Positions 62,502 to 64,000 of a stretch of 64,000 nt of DNA are shown here, in pieces. The stretch's first letter is position 1. Each line of letters opens with the position of its first letter. The stretch comes from Cololabis saira (taxonomy: Eukaryota > Chordata > Actinopteri > Beloniformes > Belonidae). The DNA lies in assembly GCF_033807715.1 (NCBI RefSeq), contig NC_084590.1:39027505-39091504 (forward strand), written 5' to 3'. Below the pieces are notes generated by a model that did no database searches, had not been told where the DNA came from, and saw only the letters and a program-made list of their open reading frames with translations. The position numbers and the translations under genes are program-made.

Positions 62502-64000
62502 GTCAGTACGAGTCATCTTTACTTTGTACGGGGCAGATGGGGTTTGAGTGCGTGTGTTCTCCCGTCCATCCGTCTGAGTTCTGTCTGTCCCGGGTCACGC
62601 TTGGCCTACATGTAACCTATTCTATATAACAAATCCATATTCATCTCAGTGTCTCCTGAGACGTGAGGGGGGGGCACAGCTGTGCCTTTTTTCGTGGATA
62701 TTTTTTAATCTCCTCCTGCCTGGTATATATCTGGCTCGGTGGAATAACTGGGTTAGCGATGGTGTAAAATGGGATAATGTCAAGGCGGTATAAAACGCAA
62801 TACCTCATTTCAGTGGGCGCAAATGTATTTATCAGGAAATCCTATTATGCTTGATTGATTGTGTATTGTACAACCTTTAAAGGCATGCTTTGATTGATTT
62901 CTCTTTTTTTTTCTCCCTTTTTCTCTTTTTTGCATGATCTGTTTTAGTTGGCAGTAACCACACCGTCATTAGTGTTATGTTTTATTTGCATAAACGGCAC
63001 TGGCAGTTCAATTGCTGTTGTTTCGGCAAAATACGATACTGGCAAGGATTTCAACGGCAATGTCACTATTTAAATATAGTCAAAAATGATTAAACAAGCC
63101 ATCACACCCCTTAAAGGGTTTCCCCGAAAACTTAATAAGTGTCTACTCGCAAAGGACATTAATAATGCAGCTCTTGGTTGCCACATCATATTTTGGTTTT
63201 TGAGACAAAACCTATAAAATACAACAATCTAATGATTGACATTTATTTTCCCACCTCTGGTTGTTTAGGGCCAGATTTTCTCTGACTCCGTTTTAAGGTT
63301 TAAAAAAGCTATTTTTTTGATACAGAGGACTTTATGTATCAGCTGATACCACTAATGTATGTGAGGGACTGAGAGCTTCAGACTTGACATAAACACTACT
63401 TTTCCAACATTGGGATGCAAAATATAATACATTATCTTACAGATACAGTAAAAGTTTGCTGAAATGCTATGTACTTTTGCAATACAGTGACACGAAAATA
63501 TACGAGAACCCCGTGATTTAATTGATGTTCCTTATTATTTTGGCACCAAAAGTGATCTGATCATCCTTGCTTCGATGAAGATCGGATGACATATATAAAT
63601 TCAGATTTTACGTCAACCAAATACATAAAACCAGTTTATTCCAAGGGTTTCCAATACGTTTACTGCCATTTTGAATGTGTGAAGTAGGAAAACTTGCACA
63701 CAGTGGTAATTGGCCCCTAAAAAAATGTCTAAAGATCTCACTGATCTTTGTATCTGGCCTGGTAGGATATGTCTCTTTTTTTTTCCACTCCAGAACAAAC
63801 AGTATAAGGATAGGATTTTTTTATCTATTTATTATTTAATGTATCATTCCAGACTGACTGAATTAATAAGGAAAGATTTACTAACTGCTTGCAATTAACT
63901 GCTGACTCTTGATTACCGTGGGGACACTGAAAAGCACGTCTTAAATGTTTGTGCTTGAGAAGTAGGCGTAGTTTTGTACAAGCCTGGCAGTAACGGGGAG
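62502..64000 (+). other. tiam1: Intron 15 of tiam1 (partial)
   Basis: AT-rich sequence without an exon of the DH domain. I see no recognisable repeat or gene. The next tiam1 exon must lie beyond the window. Confidence 0.7.

Overview
The window is animal nuclear DNA, most likely from a teleost fish. Genes are split by GT-AG introns. Intergenic and intronic DNA is packed with fish-type DNA transposons (hAT, PIF/Harbinger-like, Tc1), LINE 3' ends and microsatellites. Nothing bacterial, viral or plasmid-like was seen.

Layout on the + strand. (1) 1-3800: the 3' end of a gene encoding a Pro/Met-rich C-terminus, read as scaf4 (SR-related CTD-associated factor 4): an intron, a penultimate coding exon (2450-2588), the last coding exon (2752-3197) and a 3' UTR. 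(2) 3801-5600: intergenic, mostly repeats. (3) 5600-62501 and beyond: tiam1, the Rac GEF. A GC-rich candidate first exon ends at 5905. A 29 kb first intron full of transposons follows, then a 5' UTR exon (34995-35082) and 15 coding exons (35188-62501). Their joined length is 3096 nt (1032 codons, all phases compatible). They encode the N-terminal myristoylation signal, the disordered region with a conserved DSG degron, PH1, coiled coil/Ex, Ras-binding domain, PDZ and the first residues of the DH domain. The rest of DH and PH2 lies beyond base 64000. scaf4 followed by tiam1 in the same direction matches the human 21q22.11 neighbourhood, except that SOD1, which lies between them in human, is absent here.

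Most striking observation: the first coding intron of tiam1 (35898-37671) coincides almost base for base with a hAT-type transposon (35899-37664) flanked by a perfect 8-bp duplication, CCAACAGG, at 35891-35898 and 37665-37672. The GT donor is the last G of the left duplication plus the T of the transposon end. The AG acceptor lies inside the right duplication. Splicing therefore restores the pre-insertion coding sequence exactly, as expected for an intron created by a DNA transposon. The intron has since gained a giant (TATC)n/(TTTC)n tract of about 1.4 kb. A relative of the transposon at 53661-54461 still holds a BED-finger remnant and shows the ancestral structure.

Other points of interest: a candidate internal promoter/first exon (56190-56550) that could splice in frame to the DH-proximal exon and give a short, DH-PH-only Tiam1; upstream ORFs in the tiam1 leader; two NAGNAG acceptors; and several nested transposon insertions dated relative to each other by intact target-site duplications. 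The two genes have no obvious joint function. Scaf4 acts in the nucleus on RNA polymerase II transcript ends, and Tiam1 activates Rac at membranes and junctions.
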